Assembly: GCF_003996855.1 (NCBI RefSeq)
Contig: NZ_NRQY01000001.1
Span: forward strand, 2,760,245-2,824,244
DNA from: Morganella morganii
GTDB taxonomy: Bacteria; Pseudomonadota; Gammaproteobacteria; Enterobacterales; Enterobacteriaceae
DNA: 64,000 bases
Direction: 5' to 3'
A program made the position numbers and the translations under genes. This document shows, piece by piece, positions 16,548 to 24,236 of the stretch. Below the pieces are notes generated by a model. The model searched no databases, was not told the origin of the DNA, and saw nothing but the letters and a program-made list of their open reading frames with translations. The stretch's first letter is position 1; each line of letters starts with the position of its first letter.

Positions 16548-16943
16548 TTAAATCGGGTATGAAATATTTTTCGGCATTAATGCCGTTAGCGATTTTATTT
16601 TATTAATGGCTATAATTAATTGCTGCTTTTCCTCTTTTGTCAGATCTGTATACTTCCTTTCCTTATTACCCAACTCAGCAAGAAAGAAAATCATATCCAG
16701 CATTCGTTTATCTGCCAGCCGCATATATTCAATAAACCCGGCAAGTTCGCTATTGTCTGGATTATCCTGTTTGTTTTTGAAAAAAACAGTTGTCCGCAAT
16801 GCTCCGGCTTCTGTCAGTTTTTCTGTTCTTTCAGAAAATGACATGCCGTTATTTTTGTAACTCTTAACGCCAGCCAGTGAACGATTAATATCTTCACTCT
16901 GTAACCGTGATGTAATATCAATTAATTCAGCTGTTGCACGCAT
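16548..16943 (-). CDS. Phage early protein, DUF5347-like
   Basis: A 131-residue protein starting MRATAELIDITSRLQSEDIN, mostly helical and charged, with the segment MSFSERTEKLTEAGALRTTVFF. It resembles the DUF5347 proteins of enteric prophages. It lies in the place where P2 has the helicase loader B, but I see no similarity to B, so I do not assign that role. It is AT-rich. Confidence 0.65.
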   Translation of the reverse strand: MRATAELIDITSRLQSEDINRSLAGVKSYKNNGMSFSERTEKLTEAGALRTTVFFKNKQDNPDNSELAGFIEYMRLADKRMLDMIFFLAELGNKERKYTDLTKEEKQQLIIAINKIKSLTALMPKNISYPI

Positions 16944-16955
16944 AAGTCACCGCCG

Positions 16956-17171
16956 TTATTTCTTATCGAACAATGAATCTATAAAACCCGTCGCCTGTGC
17001 CAGTGCATCAACTTTGCCAAATGAATTGAAGCTGTCAGCCCCATCACTCAGCATTACGTGATACTGCGTTATTTTTCTGGTCACGTTGCGCGGCAACACA
17101 TAGATATTAAAGCCGCGATATATATAGCAGTGCGACTTATACCGGACTAACGGAAAGCCGGCTGCTCTCAT
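16956..17171 (-). CDS. Small phage protein after cox, unknown
   Basis: A 71-residue protein, starting MRAAGFPLVRYKSHCYIYRGFNIYV. The ATG at 17171 overlaps the Cox stop (ATGA), as for P2 orf78, and decides the start. No family recognised. Confidence 0.65.
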   Translation of the reverse strand: MRAAGFPLVRYKSHCYIYRGFNIYVLPRNVTRKITQYHVMLSDGADSFNSFGKVDALAQATGFIDSLFDKK

Positions 17172-17458
17172 AAGCCAACCCACAGCAGCCACGCGTCACG
17201 CAGTTCTTTTGGTCTGTTCTGGAATGCGCCCCGCATTGCGCGGTTAAATTCCGGAATGTAAATCCAGTTCTCACCGCGTGTTTTCACATCACCTTTTGAG
17301 TCCGGGTTAGTCCATCTGACCAACGGAAGCTTATTGTTATCAACCATCTCTTTTACTGCCGCAGGCGTTTTCCCGATTAGCTCCGCAAATTTTGGCGGGG
17401 TTACTGCATCCACCGGATAATTAACCTGCATATAACCGTCTGTGTTCTGCTCGCTCAT
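17168..17458 (-). CDS. cox: Cox regulatory protein (excisionase/early repressor)
   Basis: A 96-residue P2 Cox homologue. In P2 it directs excision and represses the C-int promoter. The sequence matches Cox through PPKFAELIGKTPAAVKEM (winged helix), NWIYIPEFNRAMR and the ending RPKELRDAWLLWVGL. It diverges from C across 113 bases that hold both promoters. Ribosome binding site AAAGGA precedes the ATG. Confidence 0.88.
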   Translation of the reverse strand: MSEQNTDGYMQVNYPVDAVTPPKFAELIGKTPAAVKEMVDNNKLPLVRWTNPDSKGDVKTRGENWIYIPEFNRAMRGAFQNRPKELRDAWLLWVGL

Positions 17459-17528
17459 ATGTCATAATCCTTTCTTGCTGACTACTTACAGTGGCTTGTA
17501 TTTGCTTGTGTAAGCTACCTATTCAAAA

Positions 17529-17580
17529 TTAGGCAGATATGCCCAACCAACAAAAAGGAGATTAGACAGATATGACCAAC
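17529..17580 (+). promoter_or_regulatory. Two direct repeats, candidate C repressor operator
   Basis: TTAGGCAGATATGCCCAAC (17529-17547) and TTAGACAGATATGACCAAC (17562-17580) agree in 17 of 19 bases and start 33 bases apart, about three helical turns. The second covers the start codon of C. P2 C repressors bind direct repeats, unlike lambda CI, so this is the likely immunity operator. Exact promoters were not assigned. Confidence 0.7.
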
Positions 17581-17877
17581 TTATCAACCCTTGGTGAGCG
17601 AATTCGAATGATTCGTGAAGCCGAGAATTTAAACAGAAAGGAGATGGCTGAACTGATAGGCGCATCTTATGGAACACTAAACAATTATGAGACAAAAGGG
17701 GTTCTAGTTACTGAAACGGTACTAGTAAAACTAACCAATCACCCCAGATTTGAGAAATATACACTTTGGCTCATGACAGGGAAAACCAATGAAGCAATGG
17801 GGCAGATTAGCCCGACTCTCTCCCCTGATGGTGCAGAGAAAGAACCGTCACACCACTCAGAGCGGAAAATTGGCTAA
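17572..17877 (+). CDS. Phage repressor protein C (P2 immunity repressor)
   Basis: A 101-residue repressor with an N-terminal helix-turn-helix (LGERIRMIREAENLNRKEMAELIGASYGTLNNYE). Size and position match P2 C, which keeps lysogeny by blocking the early promoter and lacks a cleavage domain. An AAGGAG site lies 11 bases before the ATG. It is followed after 66 bases by int, as in the P2 C-int operon. Confidence 0.9.
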   Translation: MTNLSTLGERIRMIREAENLNRKEMAELIGASYGTLNNYETKGVLVTETVLVKLTNHPRFEKYTLWLMTGKTNEAMGQISPTLSPDGAEKEPSHHSERKIG

Positions 17878-17943
17878 ATCTACATTATGAATTTATTGAC
17901 TGGATAGACAGTCAATCGCTGTGCAACATCGGAGGGTTTTCTT

Positions 17944-18924
17944 ATGCCTATTAAGAAGCTCGATGATGGTCGATATTTAGTGGATGTTAGACCTCTTGGG
18001 CGGCAGGGAACCCGCATCAGGAAGAAATTTAATAAAAAATCAGAGGCAATAGCTTTTGAACGGTACACGATGGCTAACGTGTCCAGCATGTCAGCTACGG
18101 GTGTAAAAAAAGACAGACGAACACTGACTGAGCTTTTAAATTTATGGTGGCTCTATCATGGTTCAGCGAGCGATAACGGCGAAACAGAACACCGGCAGCT
18201 GAAGAAAACAATTTCAGCATTAGGTGATCCGGCAATAAACCGGCTCAATAAGCATGTTTTGCTTGAACACCGCACCCGGCGACTCAGAGATCAGGTTAGT
18301 GCGTCAACTATCAATCGTGATATGTACCGGCTTTCCGGAATGCTTACAGCTTTAACCAAACTGGAAATATTTCATGGTAACAACCCAATAAAAGGATTAC
18401 CGCCACTGAAAGAAAAGCAGCCGGAAATGACGTTTTTATCACAGGATGAAATCAGTCGTTTGCTTGATGTCCTGTCAGGTGATGAAAAGCGGATCGCCCT
18501 GCTATGTATCAGTACCGGCGCGCGGTGGAGTGAAGCGGCAACACTGAAAAGTGAGCAGGTAATCGGTGGACGGGTGACGTTTTTAAAAACTAAAAACGGT
18601 AAGCAGCGAACAATCCCGATATCAAATGAACTTGAGAAAGCGATCAAGACAAAAGAATCCGGGTTACTGTTCCGCGTTGATTACCAGACATTCCGCGTAA
18701 AACTGCGAAATGTAAAACCGGATTTACCAGACGGTCAGGCTACGCACGTTCTGCGGCACACCTTCGCCAGTCATTTTATGATGAACGGCGGAAACATTGT
18801 TGCACTACAGCAAATTCTCGGACATGCCAGCATAAACCAAACAATGGCATATGCTCACCTTGCACCTGATTATTTGCAGTTCGCGATCTCGCTTAATCCG
18901 CTGAAAGGTGGTGTGACAATTTAG
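17944..18924 (+). CDS. int: Tyrosine integrase (P2 type)
   Basis: A 326-residue tyrosine recombinase. Catalytic residues are visible: Arg in TGARWSEA, Lys in KTKNGKQRTIPI, HVLRHTFASHF (His-x-x-Arg), GHASIN (His) and the Tyr in NQTMAYAHLAP. The N-terminal arm-binding domain precedes a core-binding SAM-like domain. It integrates phage DNA next to cpxP in this strain. Complete and in frame. The end lies beside the attachment site, as in P2. Confidence 0.95.
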   Translation: MPIKKLDDGRYLVDVRPLGRQGTRIRKKFNKKSEAIAFERYTMANVSSMSATGVKKDRRTLTELLNLWWLYHGSASDNGETEHRQLKKTISALGDPAINRLNKHVLLEHRTRRLRDQVSASTINRDMYRLSGMLTALTKLEIFHGNNPIKGLPPLKEKQPEMTFLSQDEISRLLDVLSGDEKRIALLCISTGARWSEAATLKSEQVIGGRVTFLKTKNGKQRTIPISNELEKAIKTKESGLLFRVDYQTFRVKLRNVKPDLPDGQATHVLRHTFASHFMMNGGNIVALQQILGHASINQTMAYAHLAPDYLQFAISLNPLKGGVTI

Positions 18925-19044
18925 CAGTTACAGGCGGTTAAAGTGTCCACACTGTGTCCACGCTCAGTGAATTTTGTGTAACTTATAGCCGCCTATAAAA
19001 ATATTTATTTGTTTGATTTGAAAGGGATTTCAAATATAACCAGA
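18925..19044. other. Attachment region (attR side) of the prophage
   Basis: The stretch between int and CpxQ. It holds two copies of GTGTCCAC 11 bases apart (18943-18950, 18954-18961), which look like integrase arm sites, and an inverted repeat ATTTGAAA/TTTCAAAT (19016-19035). The core site cannot be fixed without the left end of the phage; it may reach into the terminator of CpxQ. Confidence 0.5.
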
Positions 19045-19105
19045 TAAAAAAAAGCCCCTCAAGAGGGGCTGTAAAAGACAGGGATGGTGTCTATGGCAAG
19101 GAAAA
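19045..19105 (-). ncRNA. cpxQ: CpxQ small RNA from the cpxP 3' end, with terminator
   Basis: On the minus strand, starting near 19105, the sequence TTTTCCTTGCCATAGACACC and the following ATCCCTGTCTT match the E. coli CpxQ 5' region as I remember it. The RNA ends in an intrinsic terminator, stem AGCCCCTC/GAGGGGCT (19053-19070), then eight Ts. CpxQ is cut from the cpxP mRNA by RNase E, works with Hfq and represses envelope protein mRNAs. The terminator stem differs from that of E. coli. Confidence 0.85.
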
Positions 19106-19155
19106 ACTTCTTGGGTGCTACTTAACGACTCTACTGACTTCACTACTCTGACAAA

Positions 19156-19668
19156 TTACTTCTGACAAATTACTTCCGGCATATTTTGCGCGGATGAGGC
19201 GGATGAAGTATGGATACTCTCCGGCTCAAAATTGGCATCCAGCTGCATTTTCTGTTCCGGGTTGAGTAACTGATACATCTGATGGTGTACCCGTATCATC
19301 TCAACCTGGTAATTCAGCCGCTTGCGCATTTCCTTCTCCAGCTGGTTACGCACAGCCGTTTCATCAAACTTTTCAGCTTTTACCAGCTCATACAGCGCGA
19401 TATCATCTTCTGCAAGGTTACGTACATTCCGTAACTGGTCGCGATAATTGTGCATCAGATCCCGCAACTGCATCCGTTGTTCTTCCGTTAACCGGATACC
19501 GGTCAACATAGAGGTATAACCATCTCCCCCTGATGTCGTTATACCTTTATACTGACTGTGACTCTGCACCGGGGCAACGCAGCTATCACTTTCCGAATCC
19601 TGCGCCAGTCCCGGCGCACTTTGCATCACAAACATTGACGCTAAAGTGATTGTTGCTATCTTACCCAT
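19156..19668 (-). CDS. cpxP: CpxP, periplasmic inhibitor/chaperone of the Cpx system
   Basis: A 170-residue periplasmic protein that binds the CpxA sensor and keeps it off, and helps DegP remove misfolded pilins. A signal peptide (ITLASMFVMQSAPGLAQ) is followed by the helical CpxP/Spy fold with two LTxxQ-type motifs, LTEEQ and LNPEQ. It diverges from cpxRA with a CpxR box between them, and its transcript carries CpxQ at the 3' end. Confidence 0.95.
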   Translation of the reverse strand: MGKIATITLASMFVMQSAPGLAQDSESDSCVAPVQSHSQYKGITTSGGDGYTSMLTGIRLTEEQRMQLRDLMHNYRDQLRNVRNLAEDDIALYELVKAEKFDETAVRNQLEKEMRKRLNYQVEMIRVHHQMYQLLNPEQKMQLDANFEPESIHTSSASSAQNMPEVICQK

Positions 19669-19754
19669 AGTAACTCCTTAAACTTCTGAGTCTGCGTCAC
19701 CTGACCCGTTGGAATTAACTATACGCACCCGGCTGCAAACATGCGTCAGAGCAT

Positions 19755-19769
19755 GTAAAAGAACGTAAA
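19755..19769 (+). promoter_or_regulatory. CpxR box between cpxP and cpxR
   Basis: GTAAA at 19755-19759 and GTAAA at 19765-19769 with five bases between them, the exact CpxR consensus. It lies about 90 bases from the cpxP start and 55 from cpxR, and probably drives strong cpxP induction and mild autoregulation of cpxRA. Confidence 0.9.
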
Positions 19770-19822
19770 GTCATGGAATAGAAACGTTTGTTGTCGTATT
19801 TTGCACGTGGAGGACGTGAATA

Positions 19823-20527
19823 ATGAATAAAATACTGCTTGTTGATGATGACCGCGAATTAACCTCGCTGTTAAAAGAATTACTCGATATGGAAGGGTTC
19901 AACGTTGTCATTGCACATGACGGCGAGCAGGCACTGACCCTCCTTGACGATTCCATAGACTTGTTATTGCTCGACATTATGATGCCGCGCAAAAACGGAA
20001 TTGAAACCCTGAAAGAACTGCGCCAGAACTACCAGACGCCGGTGATTATGCTGACCGCACGCGGCAGCGACCTTGACCGCGTTCTGGGACTCGAACTGGG
20101 TGCGGATGACTATCTGCCGAAGCCGTTTAACGATCGCGAGCTGGTGGCGCGTATACGCGCGATTCTGCGCCGCTCCAACTGGAGTGAACAACAGCAGCAG
20201 AATGACAGCAGCAGTAACTCTTCCGTGGTGATGGTGGATAAACTCCAGCTTAACCCGGGCCGTCAGGAAGCCAGCTTCGGCGACGAAGTGCTGGATCTGA
20301 CCGGAACCGAGTTCACCCTGCTTTACCTGCTGGCACAGCACCTCGGCCAGGTGGTCAGCCGTGAACACTTAAGCCAGGAAGTGCTGGGCAAACGCCTGAC
20401 ACCGTTTGACCGCGCCATTGATATGCACATTTCCAACCTGCGCCGTAAATTACCGGAGCGCACAGACGGCCTGCCGTGGTTTAAAACCTTACGCGGCCGT
20501 GGTTATTTAATGGTATCTGCAACATGA
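19823..20527 (+). CDS. cpxR: Response regulator CpxR
   Basis: A 234-residue OmpR-family regulator of envelope stress. The receiver domain begins MNKILLVDDDRELT; the phosphorylated Asp is in LLLLDIMMPRKNG and the conserved Lys in LPKPFND. The C-terminal winged helix includes GTEFTLLYLLAQH and ISNLRRKL. The stop overlaps the cpxA start by 4 bases. Confidence 0.97.
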   Translation: MNKILLVDDDRELTSLLKELLDMEGFNVVIAHDGEQALTLLDDSIDLLLLDIMMPRKNGIETLKELRQNYQTPVIMLTARGSDLDRVLGLELGADDYLPKPFNDRELVARIRAILRRSNWSEQQQQNDSSSNSSVVMVDKLQLNPGRQEASFGDEVLDLTGTEFTLLYLLAQHLGQVVSREHLSQEVLGKRLTPFDRAIDMHISNLRRKLPERTDGLPWFKTLRGRGYLMVSAT

Positions 20528-21894
20528 TAAGCAGCCTGACGGCGCGGATCTTTGCCATCTTCTGGTTTACCCTGGCACTGGTGCTGTTACTGGTGCTGAT
20601 GGTGCCGAAACTCGACTCCCGGCAGCTGATGCCGCTCCAGGAGAACGAGTACCGGCAGGGTATGATGCTGCAACAACATATAGAATCAGATCTCGCACAG
20701 GACCCGGCGAATGACCTGCTCTGGTGGCGGCGGCTGACCCGCGCCCTGGTAAAATGGACACCGCCGGACAAGCGCCTGATTATTGTCACCAGCGAAGGCC
20801 GGATCATCGGGCCTATCCGCAATGACTCCCAGGTCATCCGTAACTTTATGGGCCAGTCAGATAACACTGACAACCCGAAAAAGAAACGGTATGGCCGTAT
20901 TGAGCTGCTCGGGCCGTTTGAAGTCCGGGACGGCGAAGACCGCTATCAGCTTTATCTGATCCGCCCGGCGAACACCGCGCAGTCTGATTTTATCAACTTC
21001 CTGATCGACCGCCCGTTCCTGTTACTGGCCGCCACGATGCTGATCAGCACCCCGCTGCTGCTCTGGCTGGCGTGGAGTCTGGCAAAACCGGCACGAAAAC
21101 TGAAAAATGCGGCGGATGATGTTGCCAAAGGTAATTTGCGGCAGCATCCGGAACTGGAAGCCGGCCCGCAGGAATTCCTTGCGGCGGGTAACAGTTTTAA
21201 CCAGATGATCAGCGCCCTTGAACGCATGGTGAATGCACAGCAGCGGCTGATATCCGATATCTCCCACGAACTGCGCACCCCGCTCACCCGGCTCCAGCTG
21301 GCCACAGCACTGCTGCGCCGCCGTCATGGGGAGAGTAAGGAACTGGAGCGTATCGAAACGGAAACTCATCGTCTGGACGGTATGATCAACGATCTGCTCG
21401 TGCTCTCCCGCAGCCAGCACAAAAATGAGCTGCTGCGCCAGAACATCAAGGCCAATGAGCTGTGGGATGACATTCTCGACAATGCGAAGTTTGAGGCGGA
21501 ACAGCGCCATAAAACGCTGGAAATCACTTCCCCGCCGGGCCCGTGGACGATTTACTGTAACCCGTCTGCACTCGGCAGTGCATTTGAGAATATTGTCCGT
21601 AACGCGCTGCGTTACTCAAACCAGCACATCCAGGTCGCATTCAGCGCCGACACCAAAGGTATCAGCATTGTGGTGGATGATGACGGCCCGGGCGTCAGCC
21701 CGGAAGATCGCGAACATATCTTCCGGCCGTTCTACCGCACCGACGAAGCGCGTGACCGTGAATCCGGCGGCACCGGGCTGGGGCTCGCGATTGTCAGCAC
21801 CGCCATCAGCCAGCACAACGGTAAAGTCACCGCCAACGACAGCCCGCTCGGCGGGCTGCGTCTTGAAATCTGGCTGCCGCTGCACCCGCGCTGA
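20524..21894 (+). CDS. cpxA: Sensor histidine kinase CpxA
   Basis: A 456-residue inner membrane kinase/phosphatase. Helix 1 (IFAIFWFTLALVLLLVLMV) and helix 2 (near residues 160-185) flank the periplasmic sensor. HAMP follows, then the H-box ISHELRTPLTRLQ with the phosphorylated His, the N-box (NIVRNALRYS) and G-boxes (DDDGPGV, GGTGLGLAIV). Complete. It is translationally coupled to cpxR. Confidence 0.97.
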   Translation: MISSLTARIFAIFWFTLALVLLLVLMVPKLDSRQLMPLQENEYRQGMMLQQHIESDLAQDPANDLLWWRRLTRALVKWTPPDKRLIIVTSEGRIIGPIRNDSQVIRNFMGQSDNTDNPKKKRYGRIELLGPFEVRDGEDRYQLYLIRPANTAQSDFINFLIDRPFLLLAATMLISTPLLLWLAWSLAKPARKLKNAADDVAKGNLRQHPELEAGPQEFLAAGNSFNQMISALERMVNAQQRLISDISHELRTPLTRLQLATALLRRRHGESKELERIETETHRLDGMINDLLVLSRSQHKNELLRQNIKANELWDDILDNAKFEAEQRHKTLEITSPPGPWTIYCNPSALGSAFENIVRNALRYSNQHIQVAFSADTKGISIVVDDDGPGVSPEDREHIFRPFYRTDEARDRESGGTGLGLAIVSTAISQHNGKVTANDSPLGGLRLEIWLPLHPR

Positions 21895-21904
21895 GGCTCT
21901 TCAT

Positions 21905-21941
21905 AGTTACCGGGGAACCTGCCCCGGTAACTATTCCTTCT
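21905..21941 (+). terminator. Terminator after cpxA
   Basis: A perfect 11-bp stem AGTTACCGGGG/CCCCGGTAACT (21905-21932) with a six-base loop, followed by a weak T-rich tract. It starts 10 bases after the cpxA stop. Confidence 0.75.
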
Positions 21942-22323
21942 TACGCAGAGAATTACCATTACTATCAACATAATGTAATAAAACATTTCTGCTACGTTTG
22001 TGCATCTACCGATTAGAAAAAGTAATAAACCATAGCTATGGCTTAAAGTAACACTTTTTCTGCTGTTAACACAAAAACAGCAGATTTAAAGAAAAAAAAT
22101 ACCCAACTAAACCGGATAAAGTTCGTTTAATGAAAGACACGCGAGTGTTATCATGCTTGACCTGTCCGGGGAATCGGACTAGCCTTTGGCAGCAAATATA
22201 AACAGAGCTGATTGATTGGGCATAAATCACCTCCCAACATATTGAAAAATCAGCACTCCGTAACACACCACAACTCTTACTGACTCGATTCCTCAATAAA
22301 ATCAGTAAGATAAACTCGCAATA
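21942..22323. promoter_or_regulatory. Gene-free leader region of the O-antigen cluster with a nested palindrome
   Basis: No gene is seen in this AT-rich stretch. At 22015-22061 the arms AGAAAAAGT and ACTTTTTCT enclose the perfect palindrome CCATAGCTATGG (22030-22041). This may be an operator or a terminator. The promoter of the O-antigen cluster should lie here, but no clear -35/-10 pair was fixed; TTGACC at 22157 with a poor -10 is the best I can see. Confidence 0.45.
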
Positions 22324-22362
22324 GCGCACTCTGGGAGCGGTAACCCAGTGCGGTAGCTATGG
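22324..22362 (+). promoter_or_regulatory. JUMPstart/ops-like element before the O-antigen cluster
   Basis: The stretch contains GCACTCTGGGAGCGG and, 10 bases on, TGCGGTAGCTAT, which resembles the JUMPstart sequence and its ops core (GGCGGTAGC). ops in the transcript strand recruits RfaH, letting RNA polymerase read through long, AT-rich polysaccharide operons. It lies 40 bases before rmlA. The core has one mismatch in the first eight bases. Confidence 0.7.
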
Positions 22363-22402
22363 CTATAAGAATATATCAATAAATTAATCAACAAGGTTTA
22401 CT

Positions 22403-23275
22403 GTGAAAGGTATTATTTTAGCAGGCGGTTCAGGTACGCGTTTATTTCCTATTACATTAGGAATTTCAAAACAATTATTACCTATTTATGATAAACCGAT
22501 GATTTATTACCCGCTTTCTGTATTAATGCTGGCGGGAATCCGGGAAGTATTAATTATTACAACACCGGAAGATCAATCTGGTTTTCAGCGTTTATTAGGT
22601 GACGGCAGTGATTTTGGTATTTCTCTGGAATATGCCGTACAACCTAAGCCGGAAAGTCTTGCACAAGCATTTATCATTGGTGAGAAATTTATTGGTAATG
22701 ACTCGGTGTGCCTGGTACTCGGAGATAACATTTTCTGGGGACAGGGTTTTTCACCTAAACTGCTTAAAGCAGCTTCTTTAGAAGAAGGTGCGGTTGTCTT
22801 CGGTTATGAAGTACAAGATCCGGAACGATTTGGCGTAGTCGAATTCGACGAGCACTATAATGCTGTATCAATTGAAGAAAAGCCGGTTAAACCAAAATCT
22901 AAATATGCTGTAACCGGTTTATACTTTTACGATAACGATGTTATTGAAATCGCAAAAAATATAAAACCGTCTGAGCGTGGTGAACTGGAAATCACAACAG
23001 TTAACCAAATTTATCTGAAAAACAATAAACTAAAAGTCGAATTGCTCGGACGCGGATTTGCCTGGTTAGATACCGGCACACACGACAGCCTGCTTGATGC
23101 AGCCAGTTTTGTTGAAACCATTGAAAAACGACAAGGTTTTAAAGTTGCCTGCCTGGAAGAAATAGCTTACCGGCAAGGATGGCTGACTGAAAAGCAAGTA
23201 TTAGATGCCGCTGAGAAATCAAAAAAGAATGGATACGGTCAGTATCTTTTTAAATTAATCGAGAATAAAGAATGA
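22403..23275 (+). CDS. rmlA: Glucose-1-phosphate thymidylyltransferase RmlA
   Basis: A 290-residue enzyme joining dTTP and glucose-1-phosphate to dTDP-glucose, the first step to dTDP-deoxy sugars. The nucleotide loop [11 protein letters not shown] is at the start, followed by [18 protein letters not shown] and the metal-binding [10 protein letters not shown]. It opens the O-antigen operon and overlaps the next gene by 4 bases. No rmlB follows, so dTDP-glucose 4,6-dehydratase must come from elsewhere (for example rffG of the ECA locus). Confidence 0.95.
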   Translation: MKGIILAGGSGTRLFPITLGISKQLLPIYDKPMIYYPLSVLMLAGIREVLIITTPEDQSGFQRLLGDGSDFGISLEYAVQPKPESLAQAFIIGEKFIGNDSVCLVLGDNIFWGQGFSPKLLKAASLEEGAVVFGYEVQDPERFGVVEFDEHYNAVSIEEKPVKPKSKYAVTGLYFYDNDVIEIAKNIKPSERGELEITTVNQIYLKNNKLKVELLGRGFAWLDTGTHDSLLDAASFVETIEKRQGFKVACLEEIAYRQGWLTEKQVLDAAEKSKKNGYGQYLFKLIENKE

Positions 23276-23667
23276 GCCTGATAAATTTAATTGAATTCAA
23301 GACGCTTGGAGATGAGCGTGGCTCCCTGATTTCATTAGAACAGAATAAAAACATTCCTTTTGAAATAAAACGTATCTACTATATTTTTGGCACAAAAGAG
23401 AATGTTTCCCGCGGATTTCATGCACATAAAAAACTAAAACAACTCGCTGTATGTGTAAGGGGAAGCTGTCGCTTTGTCATGGATAATGGTACTCAAAAAG
23501 AAGAAATTATCCTGGATAGCCCTGACAAGGGCTTAGTCATTGATACTATGCAATGGCATGAAATGCATGATTTCTCCGAAGATTGTATAATTATTGTACT
23601 GGCAAACGATTATTACGATGAATCTGATTATATCCGAAATTACGAAAACTTCAGATCATTGATCTAA
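23272..23667 (+). CDS. dTDP-4-keto-6-deoxyhexose 3,4-ketoisomerase (FdtA/QdtA family)
   Basis: A 131-residue cupin enzyme that moves the keto group from C4 to C3 of dTDP-4-keto-6-deoxyglucose. The active-site segment [12 protein letters not shown] and the FVMDNGTQ strand are characteristic. Whether it gives the galacto (Fuc3N) or gluco (Qui3N) product cannot be told by eye. It acts before the aminotransferase two genes on. Confidence 0.9.
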   Translation: MSLINLIEFKTLGDERGSLISLEQNKNIPFEIKRIYYIFGTKENVSRGFHAHKKLKQLAVCVRGSCRFVMDNGTQKEEIILDSPDKGLVIDTMQWHEMHDFSEDCIIIVLANDYYDESDYIRNYENFRSLI

Positions 23668-23685
23668 AAGAGCAAGGATATCAAA

Positions 23686-24207
23686 ATGTATCAGCTTCAA
23701 GCAAAAACAATCAGGTTGAGATTTGTAGAAATTGATGATGCCCAATTCATTTTATCACTGCGCAATGATGATAATTACAATAAATACTTATCAAAAACCA
23801 GTACTGATATTCAGCAACAAAAAGAATGGATAAAAAAATATAAAATAAAAGAAAAAAATAACATCGAATATTATTTTATTATAGAGAGAAATGATGGAGT
23901 ACCATGTGGTACGGTACGGGTTTATGATATAAAAAATGAATCTTTTTGCTGGGGTAGCTGGATTCTAAACCAAGAAAAAACGGCAACAGCAGCGATTGAG
24001 AGTGCCTTACTTGTATATAAATTCGGATTTGAAATAAAGAAATATCAACATTGCCATTTTGAAGTAGTAAAAGGGAATGATCGAGTTATTTCATTTCATA
24101 AAAAATTTGGAGCAAAAGAAACTCATCATGATGATATCCATTTTTATTATGAAATACTCCCAGAATCAATTAATAAAATTAAAGAAAAATACAAAAAATA
24201 CTTATAA
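23686..24207 (+). CDS. GNAT acetyltransferase, probable N-acylation of the 3-amino sugar
   Basis: A 173-residue GNAT-family protein (RimJ/RimL type) beginning MYQLQAKTIRLRFVEIDDAQ. In this setting it probably acetylates or acylates the 3-amino group made by the aminotransferase, giving dTDP-Fuc3NAc or Qui3NAc or a related form. Known FdtC and QdtC enzymes are of the hexapeptide-repeat type as I recall, so a GNAT here would be a different solution to the same step. Assignment of the substrate is inferred from neighbours. Confidence 0.8.
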   Translation: MYQLQAKTIRLRFVEIDDAQFILSLRNDDNYNKYLSKTSTDIQQQKEWIKKYKIKEKNNIEYYFIIERNDGVPCGTVRVYDIKNESFCWGSWILNQEKTATAAIESALLVYKFGFEIKKYQHCHFEVVKGNDRVISFHKKFGAKETHHDDIHFYYEILPESINKIKEKYKKYL

Positions 24208-24236
24208 ACCACAGTGACAAAACAACAGGCAAAATC

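Larger units (their letters stand above)
1..19044. mobile_element. P2-family prophage, right part (left end outside window)
   Basis: A continuous block of P2-type genes in P2 order: H I J W V S R, lysis genes, X, L, an O-M remnant, P, Q, cos, accessory genes, A, early genes, cox, C, int. The integrase lies next to the host cpxP gene, so the right attachment site falls between about 18925 and 19060. Genes G, FI, FII, E, T, U, D and ogr are expected to the left of base 1. The element lacks a capsid gene and has a frameshifted baseplate gene, so it is probably unable to make plaque-forming phage. The right boundary is inferred from int and the host gene, not from a matched attachment repeat. Confidence 0.93.

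Noticed and set aside
16548-16943. Possible helicase loader B of P2
   Set aside because: Only the position agrees; no sequence similarity to B was seen.
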